64,000 nt of DNA from Nephrocerus scutellatus. Its lineage: Eukaryota > Arthropoda > Insecta > Diptera > Pipunculidae. Shown here piece after piece: positions 22,395 to 31,695 of this stretch. The translations under genes and the position numbers were made by a program. Where the stretch lies: contig OX352762.1 of assembly GCA_947095585.1 (NCBI GenBank), positions 120,310,930 to 120,374,929 of the forward strand, in the 5' to 3' direction. Position 1 is the first letter of the stretch. Each line of letters opens with the position of its first letter. The notes below the pieces were generated by a model that was not told where the DNA came from, searched no databases, and saw only the letters and a program-made list of their open reading frames with translations.

Positions 22395-22943
22395 GAATTC
22401 TATTTTCTTTTTTTTCTTAAACTTTATGAATTTTTATTTAAAAAATATTTCAATCTTTATCTAATTTAAAATATATAAAAAGACAAATAAAATCTTATAA
22501 AAGATGAACTGAAGGAAGTCAAAGAAAAAAAATTAAGAGTTTATTTCTATAGTAGTTAACCATTTCCTAACACATATCTTATGTGCTAAATAAAAAAGTT
22601 CACTTATAAATATTTTTCTATCCATGTCCAAAACATATATTTCATGTAAAAAAAAAAAGTTTGAACACAATTAACCGAAACGATAACAAAATCTTTACAA
22701 AAATTCAAATAAATATACATATAGAAATTTTTTAGTAAAACATAAGTATTCACGAATGAGGCAAACATAACAAAAGAGACTTTCCCTTATTCTAAACCCA
22801 TCAAATCCAACCCCTTTTCTCCGAATTTTTATTTTATTTTATGGTAGTAATTGATTTCCGAAGTTCCGAGAGAAGACTCAAAGTTAGTTGACAATCCGAT
22901 AGTAGTTAAAGTTCCCCAAGTATCATTAAACAAACAAATAAAA

Positions 22944-23921
22944 ATGACTACAAGTCGTTTTAACCCCTCACACGCCATCAAGCTAATTCCTGAGTTTGAT
23001 GGATTAGCCAAAAACTTAGATCGATTCATTCAACTAGTTGACCTGCAGTCAAAAAAAGCGATTGACGATGCAGACAAATTAGAATTAGTTGACATAGTGA
23101 AGTCAAAGTTAACTGGCAGAGCCTACAATGTTGTAATAAAATACAACGATTATAACGGATGGCCAGAACTTAAAGACGCACTAGTAAAAAATTTTAGAAA
23201 ATGTCGATCGGTTCAGGTGATTCAGACAGAAATGTTTCAATTTAAGCAAGGCTACAGGGAAACAGTTGCTTCATACGCGGAAAGAGCCAATGCGTTGTGC
23301 GATGAATTAAACAACGCAAACGCAAACACTGAGGATGATTCATCCAATAAAGCAATCCGTTCGCTAAACAGCGCAATGATGCTGAATAGTTTTTGCAATG
23401 GTTTAAATCCACAAATAAAACTTCTTGTTAAAAGTGCACGATGTAAAGAGTTCGACGAAGCAGTCGAAATAGCGATGGAAGAAGAAAAACTTCTTGCATC
23501 CACAAGTAATCGGTACCAAAACCAAAATAACATGTACTGTAAACACTGCAAAACGAAAACTCACAATACCAGTGAATGCCGCACAATCAGAAATTATAAT
23601 TTCAGCCCCGGTGACGTTAGGTTTTTAAATAACACAAACCACAGACCAAATATACAAACCACGCAACCTTTTGTAAATAGGCCTACTCTAAACTACACTC
23701 AACCATTAACAAATAGGTCTGGTGTAGATACAATCCGCAGTGACATAATTTGTAAGTACTGTAGAAACCAAGGTCACTCTATAGAACAATGCCGAAAAAG
23801 AGTTTTTAATAACAATAGGAACTCCGGTAACGAAAATAATTATTCGAATCAGGGAAACTCTCAGCGACCTGGCCCGACAAGCACTCGGAGTCATGTAAAA
23901 GACATCAAACCTTGTGCGTAA
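22944..23921 (+). CDS. gag: Gag polyprotein of the gypsy element
   Basis: 325 codons from the ATG at 22,944. The open frame reaches back to 22,851, but the ATG after AAATAAAA is the natural start. It is the structural protein that forms the particle and packages RNA. The N-terminal two thirds (FNPSHAIKLIPEFDGLAKN, then WPELKDALVKNFR, YRETVASYAERANALCDEL) is a retrotransposon capsid-type domain. Two CX2CX4HX4C zinc knuckles begin at residues 199 (CKHCKTKTHNTSEC) and 270 (CKYCRNQGHSIEQC). It ends at TAA 23,919-23,921, directly at the start of the TCAAAA tract. A slippery site lies 61 bases before the stop. Confidence 0.9.
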   Translation: MTTSRFNPSHAIKLIPEFDGLAKNLDRFIQLVDLQSKKAIDDADKLELVDIVKSKLTGRAYNVVIKYNDYNGWPELKDALVKNFRKCRSVQVIQTEMFQFKQGYRETVASYAERANALCDELNNANANTEDDSSNKAIRSLNSAMMLNSFCNGLNPQIKLLVKSARCKEFDEAVEIAMEEEKLLASTSNRYQNQNNMYCKHCKTKTHNTSECRTIRNYNFSPGDVRFLNNTNHRPNIQTTQPFVNRPTLNYTQPLTNRSGVDTIRSDIICKYCRNQGHSIEQCRKRVFNNNRNSGNENNYSNQGNSQRPGPTSTRSHVKDIKPCA

Positions 23922-26900
23922 ATCAAAATCAAAATCAAAATCAAAATCAAAATCAAAATCAAAATCAAAATCAAAATCAAAATCAAAATCAAAATCAAAA
24001 TCAAAATCAAAATCAAAATCAAAATCAAAATCAAAATCAAAATCAAAATCAAAATCAAAATCAAAATCAAAATCAAAATCAAAATCAAAATCAAAATCAA
24101 AATCAAAATCAAAATCAAAATCAAAATCAAAATCAAAATCAAAATCAAAATCAAAATCAAAATCAAAATCAAAATCAAAATCAAAATCAAAATCAAAATC
24201 AAAATCAAAATCAAAATCAAAATCAAAATCAAAATCAAAATCAAAATCAAAATCAAAATCAAAATCAAAATCAAAATCAAAATCAAAATCAAAATCAAAA
24301 TCAAAATCAAAATCAAAATCAAAATCAAAATCAAAATCAAAATCAAAATCAAAATCAAAATCAAAATCAAAATCAAAATCAAAATCAAAATCAAAATCAA
24401 AATCGAAAAACGAATTCTCAAAATCAAATTCAAATCGAGCTGTCTCAAAAATATAAATCCGATAGTTTAAATCGAACTATTCCACATGCAAAGTCTGAGA
24501 AAGTTCCTGGCCATAGAATGCCTAACAGAGACTCAAATCCGGAAAAAGTCCGAAAGCAAACAATAAAACAAAATATTCTGCTAAATGAACACCACCATCA
24601 AAATCGAAGCCAAAGCCAAATCCGAAGGCTACATCAATTTCTAACCAGAAGTCTAGATACTGAATCAAGTTCAGCTAAACAAATAGCCAATATCTCATCT
24701 ATAAACAGAGCATCTACTTTTAAAAGCGAGATAAAAATAAAGTCTCAGGAATCAAAGGCTAAATCTAATATTATGCTGCTCGATACGGGGGCAAGCCTTA
24801 GTTTAATAAAACTCGGAACATTAAAACTAAATGCCGAGGTAAACTTAAAAAATGTTATTGAACTGACAGGTATAGGCAAAACGTCTACGTCAACGCTAGG
24901 TACAATACTACTAAACATCGAAATTACACCAGGTCAACATCTCAAACATCCTTTTCACATAGTACCACAAAACTTCCCTATTACGCAAGATGGAATCATA
25001 GGTGAAGATTTTTTTAGAAAATTTAATGCGATAGTGGATTACAATGACAATATATTTGTATACCACTACAAAAACAGACAATTTACAGTAGACTTCAGCA
25101 ACGAATGGAAGACCTTAACAATTCCAGCTAGAACTGAAAAGTGGGTAAAATATGGACCAGTAAAAGAGAAAATGGAACAAATATATTTTTCTCAGGAAAT
25201 AGCTCCACGCGTGTATTCGGCATCAACGATAACAGCACCCAAAGACGGTTACGTATTCATATCCATTTTAAATACCAACAACGAAGATGTTAGTATAAAA
25301 AACTTAAGCCTTAAATCTGAAAACATGGACCATTACACAGTGTATAACCTAAACTCGATATCAACCGACCAAGTAGTCGAAGAAAGATTAGAAAAACTTA
25401 AAACAGAATTAAATCTTATTCACTTAAATCTAGAAGAAAAGCAATCCATAGAGGAAATCTGCAGAAATTTTAATCACTTATTCTTTATTGAAGGCGACAA
25501 ATTAAGTACCACATCAGGAATAAAGCATTCCATTAAGACAGAAAACACTGTTCCTGCAAACATACGCCCATATCGCCTAGCAGAAATCCACAAACAGGAG
25601 ATAAGAAAACAAGTTAATAAAATGCTTCAAGATGACGTAATTAGACCCAGTACTAGTCCGTGGAATGCGCCACTTCTGGTAGTCCCCAAAAAAGGAGATC
25701 AAAAATGGAGAGTCGTAATAGACTACCGAAAATTAAATGAGGCTACAATTCCAGACGCATACCCAATCCCCAATATCGAAGACATTCTTGGGCAACTTGG
25801 AGACTCCAAGTACTTTACTACGCTAGATCTGGTGGATGGTTTCCACCAAATCGAAATTACTGAAGAGGATAAAGAAAAAACAGCGTTTAGTACTACCAAC
25901 GGTCATTTCGAGTTCAACAGAATGCCGTTTGGTTTACGAAATGCTCCGCCAACATTCCAGAGACTTATGAACGTTGTTCTCTCTGGATTGCAAGGTTTTA
26001 TGTGTTTAGTATATCTTGACGACATTGTGATTTACGGGAAAAATTTGCAAGATCACAACAAGAAGCTTATTGAAGTTTTTAAAGCTCTAGACAAATTCAA
26101 TCTAAAAATCAAATTATCTAAATGCAAATTCCTTCAAACAGAAGTTATGTATTTAGGACACGTCATTACAGCAGACGGTGTTAAACCAGATCCCGATAAG
26201 ATTGCAGCGATTAATAATATCGAAATTCCTAAAACCCAAAAACAAATAAAATCATTTCTAGGTCTGTCCGGGTATTACCGAAAATTTATTAAAAATTATT
26301 CACAAATTGCAAATCCGCTGAATAAACTTCTTCGTAAAGACGTACCTTTTAAGTGGGACGCTTTTTGTGACGAATCCTTTAGAAAACTAAAGAAGTCTAT
26401 AGTTCAACCACCTATACTCATTTACCCAAATTTTGCAAAAACTTTTTATATCACTTCCGACGCTAGCAACGAAGCTATAGGCGCGGTATTATCCCAGCGA
26501 GATTCAAACGATAATGATCTACCAATAGCGTTTGCCAGTAGAATACTAAACAAGGCCGAAAAAAACTATTCTACTATCGAGAAGGAAGCTCTTGCAGTAG
26601 TCTGGGCAGTCACACACTTTAGACCATACGTTTTCGGACGCCACTTTGAAGTCATTACCGACCATAAGCCACTGGTATGGATGTTCAACCTGAAGGATCC
26701 TTCTTCGAGAATAATGCGCTGGCGCATAAAACTAGAGGAGTATGACTTCACGGTCTCGCATAAAGCGGGACATCTAAATACGAATGCGGATGCTTTGTCG
26801 CGTTTAAATGTACCAGAAATTAATGTGGTAACCCGTAGTTGTAGCAAGATGACGCCAGGCGAACCTGAGCAGGACAATCATGTTACAGAAATCACAGACC

Positions 26901-27895
26901 CAGTGAAAATAAAGCAAATACTGTTTGAATTTCACGACACACCCTTAGGAGGTCATCAAGGAGTTAAACGCACACTAAAGCGTATCAGAAAGGCGTACAA
27001 ATGGAAAAATATGTATGTAGACATAAAGAAATACATCATGTCTTGTGAACTATGCCAGAAGAATAAAGTATATACACGCAACAAAATCCCTATGGTCATC
27101 ACTACAACAGCGAAAGTTCCATTCGAAAGAATAGCTCTTGATATAGTGGGACCACTGCCAATTACTGAAAACAATAACAAATATATACTTACATTTCAGG
27201 ATGATTTAACGAAATTCGTCCAAGCAATAGCTATACCCAACCAAGAAGCCAGAACGGTGGCTGAAGCACTGATAAAGAAAATAGTTTGCACCTTTGGAAT
27301 ACCACAAACAATACTTACGGATCAAGGAACGAATTTCACAAGTGAATTATTCAAAAATATTTGCAAAACACTAAAGATTCATAAAATACAAACAAGCCCA
27401 TACCATCCTCAGTCAAATGGCTCACTCGAAAGATCGCATAGAACTTTAGGCGACTATCTAAGAAATTATGCAAGTAAAGATCAAGCAAATTGGGATCAGT
27501 ATATGGATTATGCGATATTTTGCTATAATACCACCTCACATTCAAGCACAAATTACAGCCCATTTGAAGCCCTATACGGATTCGAAGCTCCAATTCCCTC
27601 AACTCTTAACAGAAGCGTACAGCCTACATACAACTACGATGATTATGTCGCTGAGATAAAAGAAAAAATGCAAACCGGCTATGAAATAATTCGTAATAAC
27701 CAAATAAAAGCGAAAGAAAAGTCAAAAACCTATTACGATCAAAACTGCAAAGAAACTAACTTTAACGTAGGAGACAAAGTTCTACTAGAAATAAAAAATA
27801 GGGTTAACAAAAAACTTACCCCCATCTTCGAAGGACCCTACGAAATCGTAGAAATTCTATCCCCAGTAACCTATCCCAAATCTCATCCCACATAA
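23840..27895 (+). CDS. pol: Pol polyprotein of the gypsy element (protease, RT, RNase H, integrase), -1 frame to gag
   Basis: The frame is open from 23,840 and overlaps gag by 82 bases, so it should be made as Gag-Pol by -1 frameshifting. Counting codons from 23,912: (Asn-Gln)80 at about residues 4-164; protease DTGAS at 291 and GEDFF downstream; RT with WRVVIDYRKLNEATIP, MPFGLRNAPPTFQRLM and YLDD at 701; RNase H TSDAS at 850, STIEKEALAVVWA, TDHKPLVW and NADALSR; integrase zinc-binding HX..HX..CELC; catalytic Asp 1077, Asp 1137 and Glu 1173 (35 residues between the last two); GPY/F module at 1308. No internal stop. All catalytic residues checked are present. It ends at TAA 27,893-27,895, apparently early by a one-base shift near 27,860-27,890, since the terminal HVEKL-like segment continues in another frame. 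Confidence 0.92.
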   Translation, partial: LFESGKLSATWPDKHSESCKRHQTLCVNQNQNQNQNQNQNQNQNQNQNQNQNQNQNQNQNQNQNQNQNQNQNQNQNQNQNQNQNQNQNQNQNQNQNQNQNQNQNQNQNQNQNQNQNQNQNQNQNQNQNQNQNQNQNQNQNQNQNQNQNQNQNQNQNQNQNQNQNQNQNQNQNQNQNQNQNQNQNQNQNRKTNSQNQIQIELSQKYKSDSLNRTIPHAKSEKVPGHRMPNRDSNPEKVRKQTIKQNILLNEHHHQNRSQSQIRRLHQFLTRSLDTESSSAKQIANISSINRASTFKSEIKIKSQESKAKSNIMLLDTGASLSLIKLGTLKLNAEVNLKNVIELTGIGKTSTSTLGTILLNIEITPGQHLKHPFHIVPQNFPITQDGIIGEDFFRKFNAIVDYNDNIFVYHYKNRQFTVDFSNEWKTLTIPARTEKWVKYGPVKEKMEQIYFSQEIAPRVYSASTITAPKDGYVFISILNTNNEDVSIKNLSLKSENMDHYTVYNLNSISTDQVVEERLEKLKTELNLIHLNLEEKQSIEEICRNFNHLFFIEGDKLSTTSGIKHSIKTENTVPANIRPYRLAEIHKQEIRKQVNKMLQDDVIRPSTSPWNAPLLVVPKKGDQKWRVVIDYRKLNEATIPDAYPIPNIEDILGQLGDSKYFTTLDLVDGFHQIEITEEDKEKTAFSTTNGHFEFNRMPFGLRNAPPTFQRLMNVVLSGLQGFMCLVYLDDIVIYGKNLQDHNKKLIEVFKALDKFNLKIKLSKCKFLQTEVMYLGHVITADGVKPDPDKIAAINNIEIPKTQKQIKSFLGLSGYYRKFIKNYSQIANPLNKLLRKDVPFKWDAFCDESFRKLKKSIVQPPILIYPNFAKTFYITSDASNEAIGAVLSQRDSNDNDLPIAFASRILNKAEKNYSTIEKEALAVVWAVTHFRPYVFGRHFEVITDHKPLVWMFNLKDPSSRIMRWRIKLEEYDFTVSHKAGHLNTNADALSRLNVPEINVVTRSCSKMTPGEPEQDNHVTEITDPVKIKQILFEFHDTPLGGHQGVKRTLKRIRKAYKWKNMYVDIKKYIMSCELCQKNKVYTRNKIPMVITTTAKVPFERIALDIVGPLPITENNNKYILTFQDDLTKFVQAIAIPNQEARTVAEALIKKIVCTFGIPQTILTDQGTNFTSELFKNICKTLKIHKIQTSPYHPQSNGSLERSHRTLGDYLRNYASKDQANWDQYMDYAIFCYNTTSHSSTNYSPFEALYGFEAPIPSTLNRSVQPTYNYDDYVAEIKEKMQTGYEIIRNNQIKAKEKSKTYYDQNCKETNFNVGDKVLLEIKNRVNKKLTPIFEGPYEIVEILSPVTYPKSHPT
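23852..23858 (+). promoter_or_regulatory. Probable -1 ribosomal frameshift site GGGAAAC
   Basis: In the gag reading frame the bases divide as G GGA AAC, the canonical X XXY YYZ pattern. It lies inside the 82-base gag/pol overlap, in the -1 direction needed to enter pol. Downstream, CCGA and TCGG (23,874-23,889) can pair in a small stem, but no strong pseudoknot is obvious. Confidence 0.7.
23923..24402 (+). repeat. (TCAAAA)80 perfect hexanucleotide microsatellite at the gag-pol junction
   Basis: 480 bp of uninterrupted 6-bp units. In the pol frame it encodes alternating Asn-Gln. It stays open in all forward frames except for what lies outside it, and the antisense frame reads Leu-Ile. Degenerate NQ-like codons just downstream (NSQNQIQ) look like the ancestral low-complexity seed. 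Confidence 0.97.
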
Positions 27896-28122
27896 TACAT
27901 GTTGAAAAGTTAAATTTGGATAAATTCAGTATTAACGTAAAAGATTTAGTAAGAAAAGATACATCATTTATAACAATAAAACATGAAACTTTATATATTT
28001 CGACCTCTACCCTCATTGCCATATGTCTAATTTGCATATTAATACATGTAATAAAGAAATACTTTAAAATAAAAGTCTCGGTGAACAAAGAAGCAGGAGA
28101 AATTGTAGCAGAAAATCCATAA
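27808..28122 (+). CDS. Short frame overlapping the end of pol, with one membrane segment
   Basis: Open in the -1 frame relative to pol from 27,808 to the TAA at 28,120-28,122. The early part around 27,892-27,915 (IIHVEKLNLDKF) looks like the usual end of a gypsy integrase. About 35 residues later comes a hydrophobic stretch of about 20 residues (STSTLIAICLICILIHVI) followed by KKYFKIK, the pattern of a single transmembrane helix with a basic cytoplasmic edge. Possibilities are a C-terminal extension of Pol displaced by an indel, or the last remnant of an env-like gene. No signal peptide or ectodomain remains. No slippery heptamer is seen in the overlap. Confidence 0.45.
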   Translation, partial: QKTYPHLRRTLRNRRNSIPSNLSQISSHIIHVEKLNLDKFSINVKDLVRKDTSFITIKHETLYISTSTLIAICLICILIHVIKKYFKIKVSVNKEAGEIVAENP

Positions 28123-28312
28123 AAAAAAAAAAATTCAAAATAACATCTCAAAAAAAAAAATTTCCAATTTGTAATCATTTATATATATATTAAAAGAAAA
28201 TACATATATATACAATCATTTCTTATCAATAAAAAAAAAAAGAAATACAATATTATTATTATCATTTCAAACAAATTATAAATATAAAATTATAAAACAA
28301 ATAAATAATGTC

Positions 28313-28347
<35 letters not shown>

Positions 28348-28516
28348 ATAAAATATTGTACACGTGTATAAGCGTGCTAGGCAAACAAAAATTGTTTAAT
28401 AAATATCTATTTCATATCGTATAGCAGAATCACTAAACTACATTCATCGTTCATTGACTCCTACATGCCATATGCCGAAAGTCTTCTCTCCTAACGTCGC
28501 GCGTCTTTCGTATTCT
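28123..28516 (+). other. AT-rich 3' untranslated region of the gypsy element
   Basis: Contains several A-runs, the longest of 32 A at about 28,314-28,345, and AATAAA-like motifs. Non-coding. Confidence 0.7.
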
Positions 28517-28529
28517 AAGGGGGGAGGAG
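28517..28529 (+). promoter_or_regulatory. Polypurine tract
   Basis: AAGGGGGGAGGAG lies directly against the TG of the 3' LTR and is the expected plus-strand primer. Confidence 0.9.
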
Positions 28530-29092
28530 TGTTGTGACCACACACAACTCTTTAGACATGTGCTACGCACATTTCATAATATCCTTCCTTTCCCAAACAT
28601 GTGCTATGCACATTTCCTATTTTTTCTAATGTTACATTATCCATAATGTAACATTACCCATTTTTCCAATAACCCAAATCCATTATCCTAAATCCGACGA
28701 CCCACCGCGGCGTCTACAATTCCTATTATTCTAAATCCGACGACCCACCGCGGCGTCTTCAATCTATCCTTTTTTTCCCAAATCCTAAATCGGATACCGA
28801 CGACCCACCGCGGCGTCTACATTTTCTATTGTCAATTGCATTCTCGCATTCGCTTGTTCGTACAACGACTGCGAGAATGGTGATGCGTAAACATGCAGGT
28901 CAACAGAACGGTTCAGTTTGACCTGCACTAAAAAATCAAGTCAAAGGCATGGAGGAAGAAATGGAACGATGGATGAGGCAGTCAATTTCAAACATCCGAT
29001 TAGGCAAGTTGCCTAGCGGTCAGATCATTAAACACTTTATATAAACTAATCCATCTGTGTTTTATTTTTCGATATATTACCACGACCCAACA
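28530..29092 (+). repeat. 3' LTR (563 bp)
   Basis: Matches the 5' LTR over its full length with no indel and no mismatch that I can see, including the palindrome (28,627-28,656) and the three 22-bp motifs. Followed by the CTTA target duplicate. Confidence 0.95.
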
Positions 29093-29096
29093 CTTA

Positions 29097-29794
29097 TTAT
29101 TATTCGTTCGCTTCCATTTGCTGCGTTAACCAAATTGAAAAATGGACAAATGTGTCTGCGAAAGCACAACAACGAAGCAACACAAACTTTAAAGAAACTT
29201 TATTTCAATTTGAGGCATCCACCATTCAGGACTGAAATTGGCAAAATCTCATTTCACTTCGATGGCAATTGCTCTCTGGCTGGCTCGCATCGGCCAAATT
29301 AAAAATCTCAAGATGACCGCTGAAGGAGAAAGGACATCATTGCAAGGCGCACCACCAACAGGGACCTCTTGAAAATGCAATTTAAATTGTCGCATCGGGT
29401 CGCTTCGCATCGTTTGTGGCGGCGCAATAGCAACATTCCAGACCCGCCGTGTCCCATCCTCGTCCACTATATAGTTCCGACAGAGCGCAATAATACTCTC
29501 TCGTATAGTTGACAAGTCCGTCTAATTACGTCATCGTCACAGCGTTATCATTATAATGACACTGATGTCGCCGCTCTGTTGTGCATCAGTGTACTCCATC
29601 GCATGAGCGCCACTTGATTTCGCCGCTCGCGAAATAACCAGAGGCGTTTAGGCGTGAGACACAGTAAGGAATTTAAAATTTTTACAAACCTTATTTAGAG
29701 TGGGAATTTCATTTACTCTAGAGGTTCCTAAAAAAGGTGATCATATATTACATATTATGATTTTGCATGAGCCTTAATATATTTTGGTGATGTA
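29097..29794. other. Flank of the LTR element, nothing recognised
   Basis: Begins TTATTATTCG immediately after the target duplication. An 88-codon minus-strand frame at 29,249-29,515 has no recognisable motif. Confidence 0.4.
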
Positions 29795-30104
29795 TCAAAT
29801 AGTGGGTGACGTGGCTGATTGTTTAGTCCATTGACTTTTGAGCAGTAGGTTTGAGATTTGAATCCCAGAAAACACCAAAGTATTTTTCAGGTTCCCACCT
29901 CTCGCAAATGTCTGGCAAACGACCAAAAGTAATAACTTATCACGGAAAGCTTCTCAATTTGTCGTTCGGATATACGGCATTAAATTGTAGATCCAGTACC
30001 TTACACGTGTGTGCAAAAATATACCACACGCACAACACCAATGGTTTCGAAAAACTAGGCATTGGAACGCATTTGTTCTGTCGAGCCAATTATTATTTTA
30101 TCAA
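29795..30104 (+). mobile_element. Probable tRNA-derived SINE, copy 1
   Basis: A box-like GTGGCTGATTGTTTAG (29,811) and B box-like GAGATTTGAATCCC (29,852-29,865) lie about 40 bp apart, as in RNA polymerase III promoters. The body contains TCCCACCTCTCGCAAATGT and AACGACCAAAAGTAATA. The same order of blocks recurs at 50,375-50,600, which supports a dispersed element rather than a lone tRNA relic. No intact tRNA fold was seen. Confidence 0.5.
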
Positions 30105-31695
30105 GGTAGGTAGAGTGGTGGACCCCGTTGTACTTGGGAGGTTCTCACTTAGCGCTAGTGTGCGGCGTTTTGATGCCACAAACCTCGAGTGACCTAGCAT
30201 GGATACTTAAGTGGTTTAAATGCAGCCTGTAGCGTTCAGATACGAGATCCACAATATGACCCTATAATCTGAGAGCACTTTCAGGACGTGAAAAAATGGT
30301 TTACCTAAAATGCGCCGACTCCGTCCTTCATCTTGGATCCTGCAGTGAATGTTGTTGCGTCAAATGGCCTCATTAATGCCCCAGCATTCCAGGTTCCCTG
30401 GTAGGAAACTCGACGCTGAACGAGAAGTTGAAGCTAAATTTAGGGATCAGTAGATGATGGTATCATGCCTTCAGGTACTGTCTGCAGTACATTGCAGTAC
30501 CCGTATTGTTTAGTAATAAACCACCAAGATTCTCTTAGTCGTACTGCACTGCACGTCGGATACTTTGTCAGGAGGTAATAGGTGCAAGATGGTGTTAAAG
30601 GCCTTGGCCGGACAAGACCACTGCCTACTACTGCTCATCGCTGTAACCGGCTGAGTTTGGTGGCGTTATACTTCTTCTCCATCCATAGGTAAGAATTGGC
30701 CGTACAACAGCTGTGTACAGTCAGAGAGCCATCTTTGGTTAAAGACCCCATGCTGATGGTTTTGCTGCTGGCATGGAGGCCCATGCACACTTTCTTAACT
30801 CTGTTCTCTATGTTAGCCTTCCAACTATGCTTCCTATCCAAGATTTCTAAGAGATACTTGGCACTGGGGTAAGACTGAGACATTTCTTTTTGAGTTTTTT
30901 CTTGGTTGGTGTTATTTTGGATTTAGTGGCGAACAATACCATTTCAGTCTTCCCAGGGTTGACTCCAAGGCCACAGCTTATTGACCAGGAGCTGACTTTA
31001 ACCAGGGCCCTTTCCATGACTTTACTTATCACGGAAAGGTACTGGTCTGATACGAGTAGCACCACGTCATCAGGGTACGCGATTAACTTCGTCCTAACCT
31101 CTTCAAGTTTCAGAAGCAATTTTGTAATTACCATCAGCCACAGTAAGGGAGAGATGACACATCCTTAGAGGGTGCCTCTGTCGACTCGTTTGGTAATGAG
31201 GTATGGTCCTCCTACCGAGCATGAATATGATCCATTGCGTAAGCATGGATTCCACTCCTGACTAGGTCAATGCTTCCTTAATGGCCTTAATGTGAACATT
31301 GTATCTAAAAAGGTATCTGGCATTAACTTCTTGCAGTTAATCGTGTGCTTAATAGTTCGCACTACCTCACGGAGAGCGGTTTCCGTGTACCTGCCCTTAG
31401 GTATGCTTGTTGAGATCTCGATGCTTGTGTGACTTCAAAATGTTGCCTGATATGATGATTTAAAATTCGCTCCAGAGCTTTTAGCAAAAACAATGAGAGA
31501 CTTAGAGGCCTAAATTCCTTTGCTGATTCATGGCCTCTTCTATCTGCTTCGGGTATGAAAACCACTCGAACTCCTCTCCAGCTTCGCGGAACATAATTGA
31601 GTATAAGACAGCTTCTGAAAATTTTCATTTGCCAAGAAGTCGACAGAACCAGTGACTTGTGTAGCATAATCGGTTGTACGCCATCCTGACCAGGG
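30105..31695 (-). mobile_element. LOA/R1-like non-LTR retrotransposon, 5'-truncated, minus strand
   Basis: The 3' end at 30,105 shows a short (TACC)n tail on the minus strand. Upstream on that strand: the RNase H region is mostly deleted; the RT/RNase H linker (GTCTGCAGTACATTGCAGTACCC) near 30,480; thumb KYLLEILDRKHSWKANIENRVKK at 30,780-30,870; RT core at 30,847-31,170 (GCVISPLLWLMV and YPDDVVLLV); and fingers at 31,362-31,667 (YVPRSWRGVRVVFIPEADRRGHESAKEFRP). The catalytic box is YPDD, not YADD. Frameshifts separate the parts. Truncated at about 31,695, directly against a non-coding repeat unit. Confidence 0.75.
30847..31170 (-). pseudogene. LOA-like RT palm with altered catalytic box
   Basis: Minus strand, about 100 codons: GCVISPLLWLMV (motif B region), LIAYPDDVVLLVSDQ (motif C), MERALVKVSSWSISCGLGVNPGKTEMVLF. 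Both metal-binding Asp residues of motif C remain, but Ala is replaced by Pro, which is not usual for an active enzyme. The equivalent segment at 60.2 kb reads FADD, and at 47.9 kb it has decayed altogether. Confidence 0.7.

Larger units (their letters stand above)
21263..29096 (+). mobile_element. Complete Ty3/gypsy LTR retrotransposon with 4-bp target duplication
   Basis: A full element: CTTA target duplication (21,263-21,266 and 29,093-29,096), TG...CA LTRs of 563 bp, primer site for tRNA-Leu, a leader with a small frame, gag with two zinc knuckles, -1 frame pol (protease, RT, RNase H, integrase), a short membrane-segment frame, AT-rich 3' region, purine tract, 3' LTR. Both LTRs look identical and have the same length, implying a recent insertion. 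A tRNA-Leu primer and pol order with integrase last place it in Ty3/gypsy, perhaps near the mdg3 group (from memory). Pol is open except for an apparent shift at its extreme C terminus. Confidence 0.95.

Noticed and set aside
22390..22847. Spliced leader exon joined to gag
   Set aside because: Joining donor 22,391 to the AG at 22,846-22,847 gives an immediate stop and not the gag frame. Kept only as a low-interest observation.
23923..24402. Regular repeat considered as a CRISPR array
   Set aside because: There are no spacers. It is a pure 6-bp microsatellite in an insect retrotransposon.
23891..24448. Minus-strand frame of Leu-Ile repeats and plus-strand frame of Ser-Lys repeats over the TCAAAA tract
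   Set aside because: Both are other-frame readings of the same microsatellite. They have no start context or conserved flank.
27808..27895. Second programmed frameshift between pol and the membrane-segment frame
   Set aside because: No X XXY YYZ heptamer in the overlap, and integrase similarity switches frame late, fitting a simple indel better.
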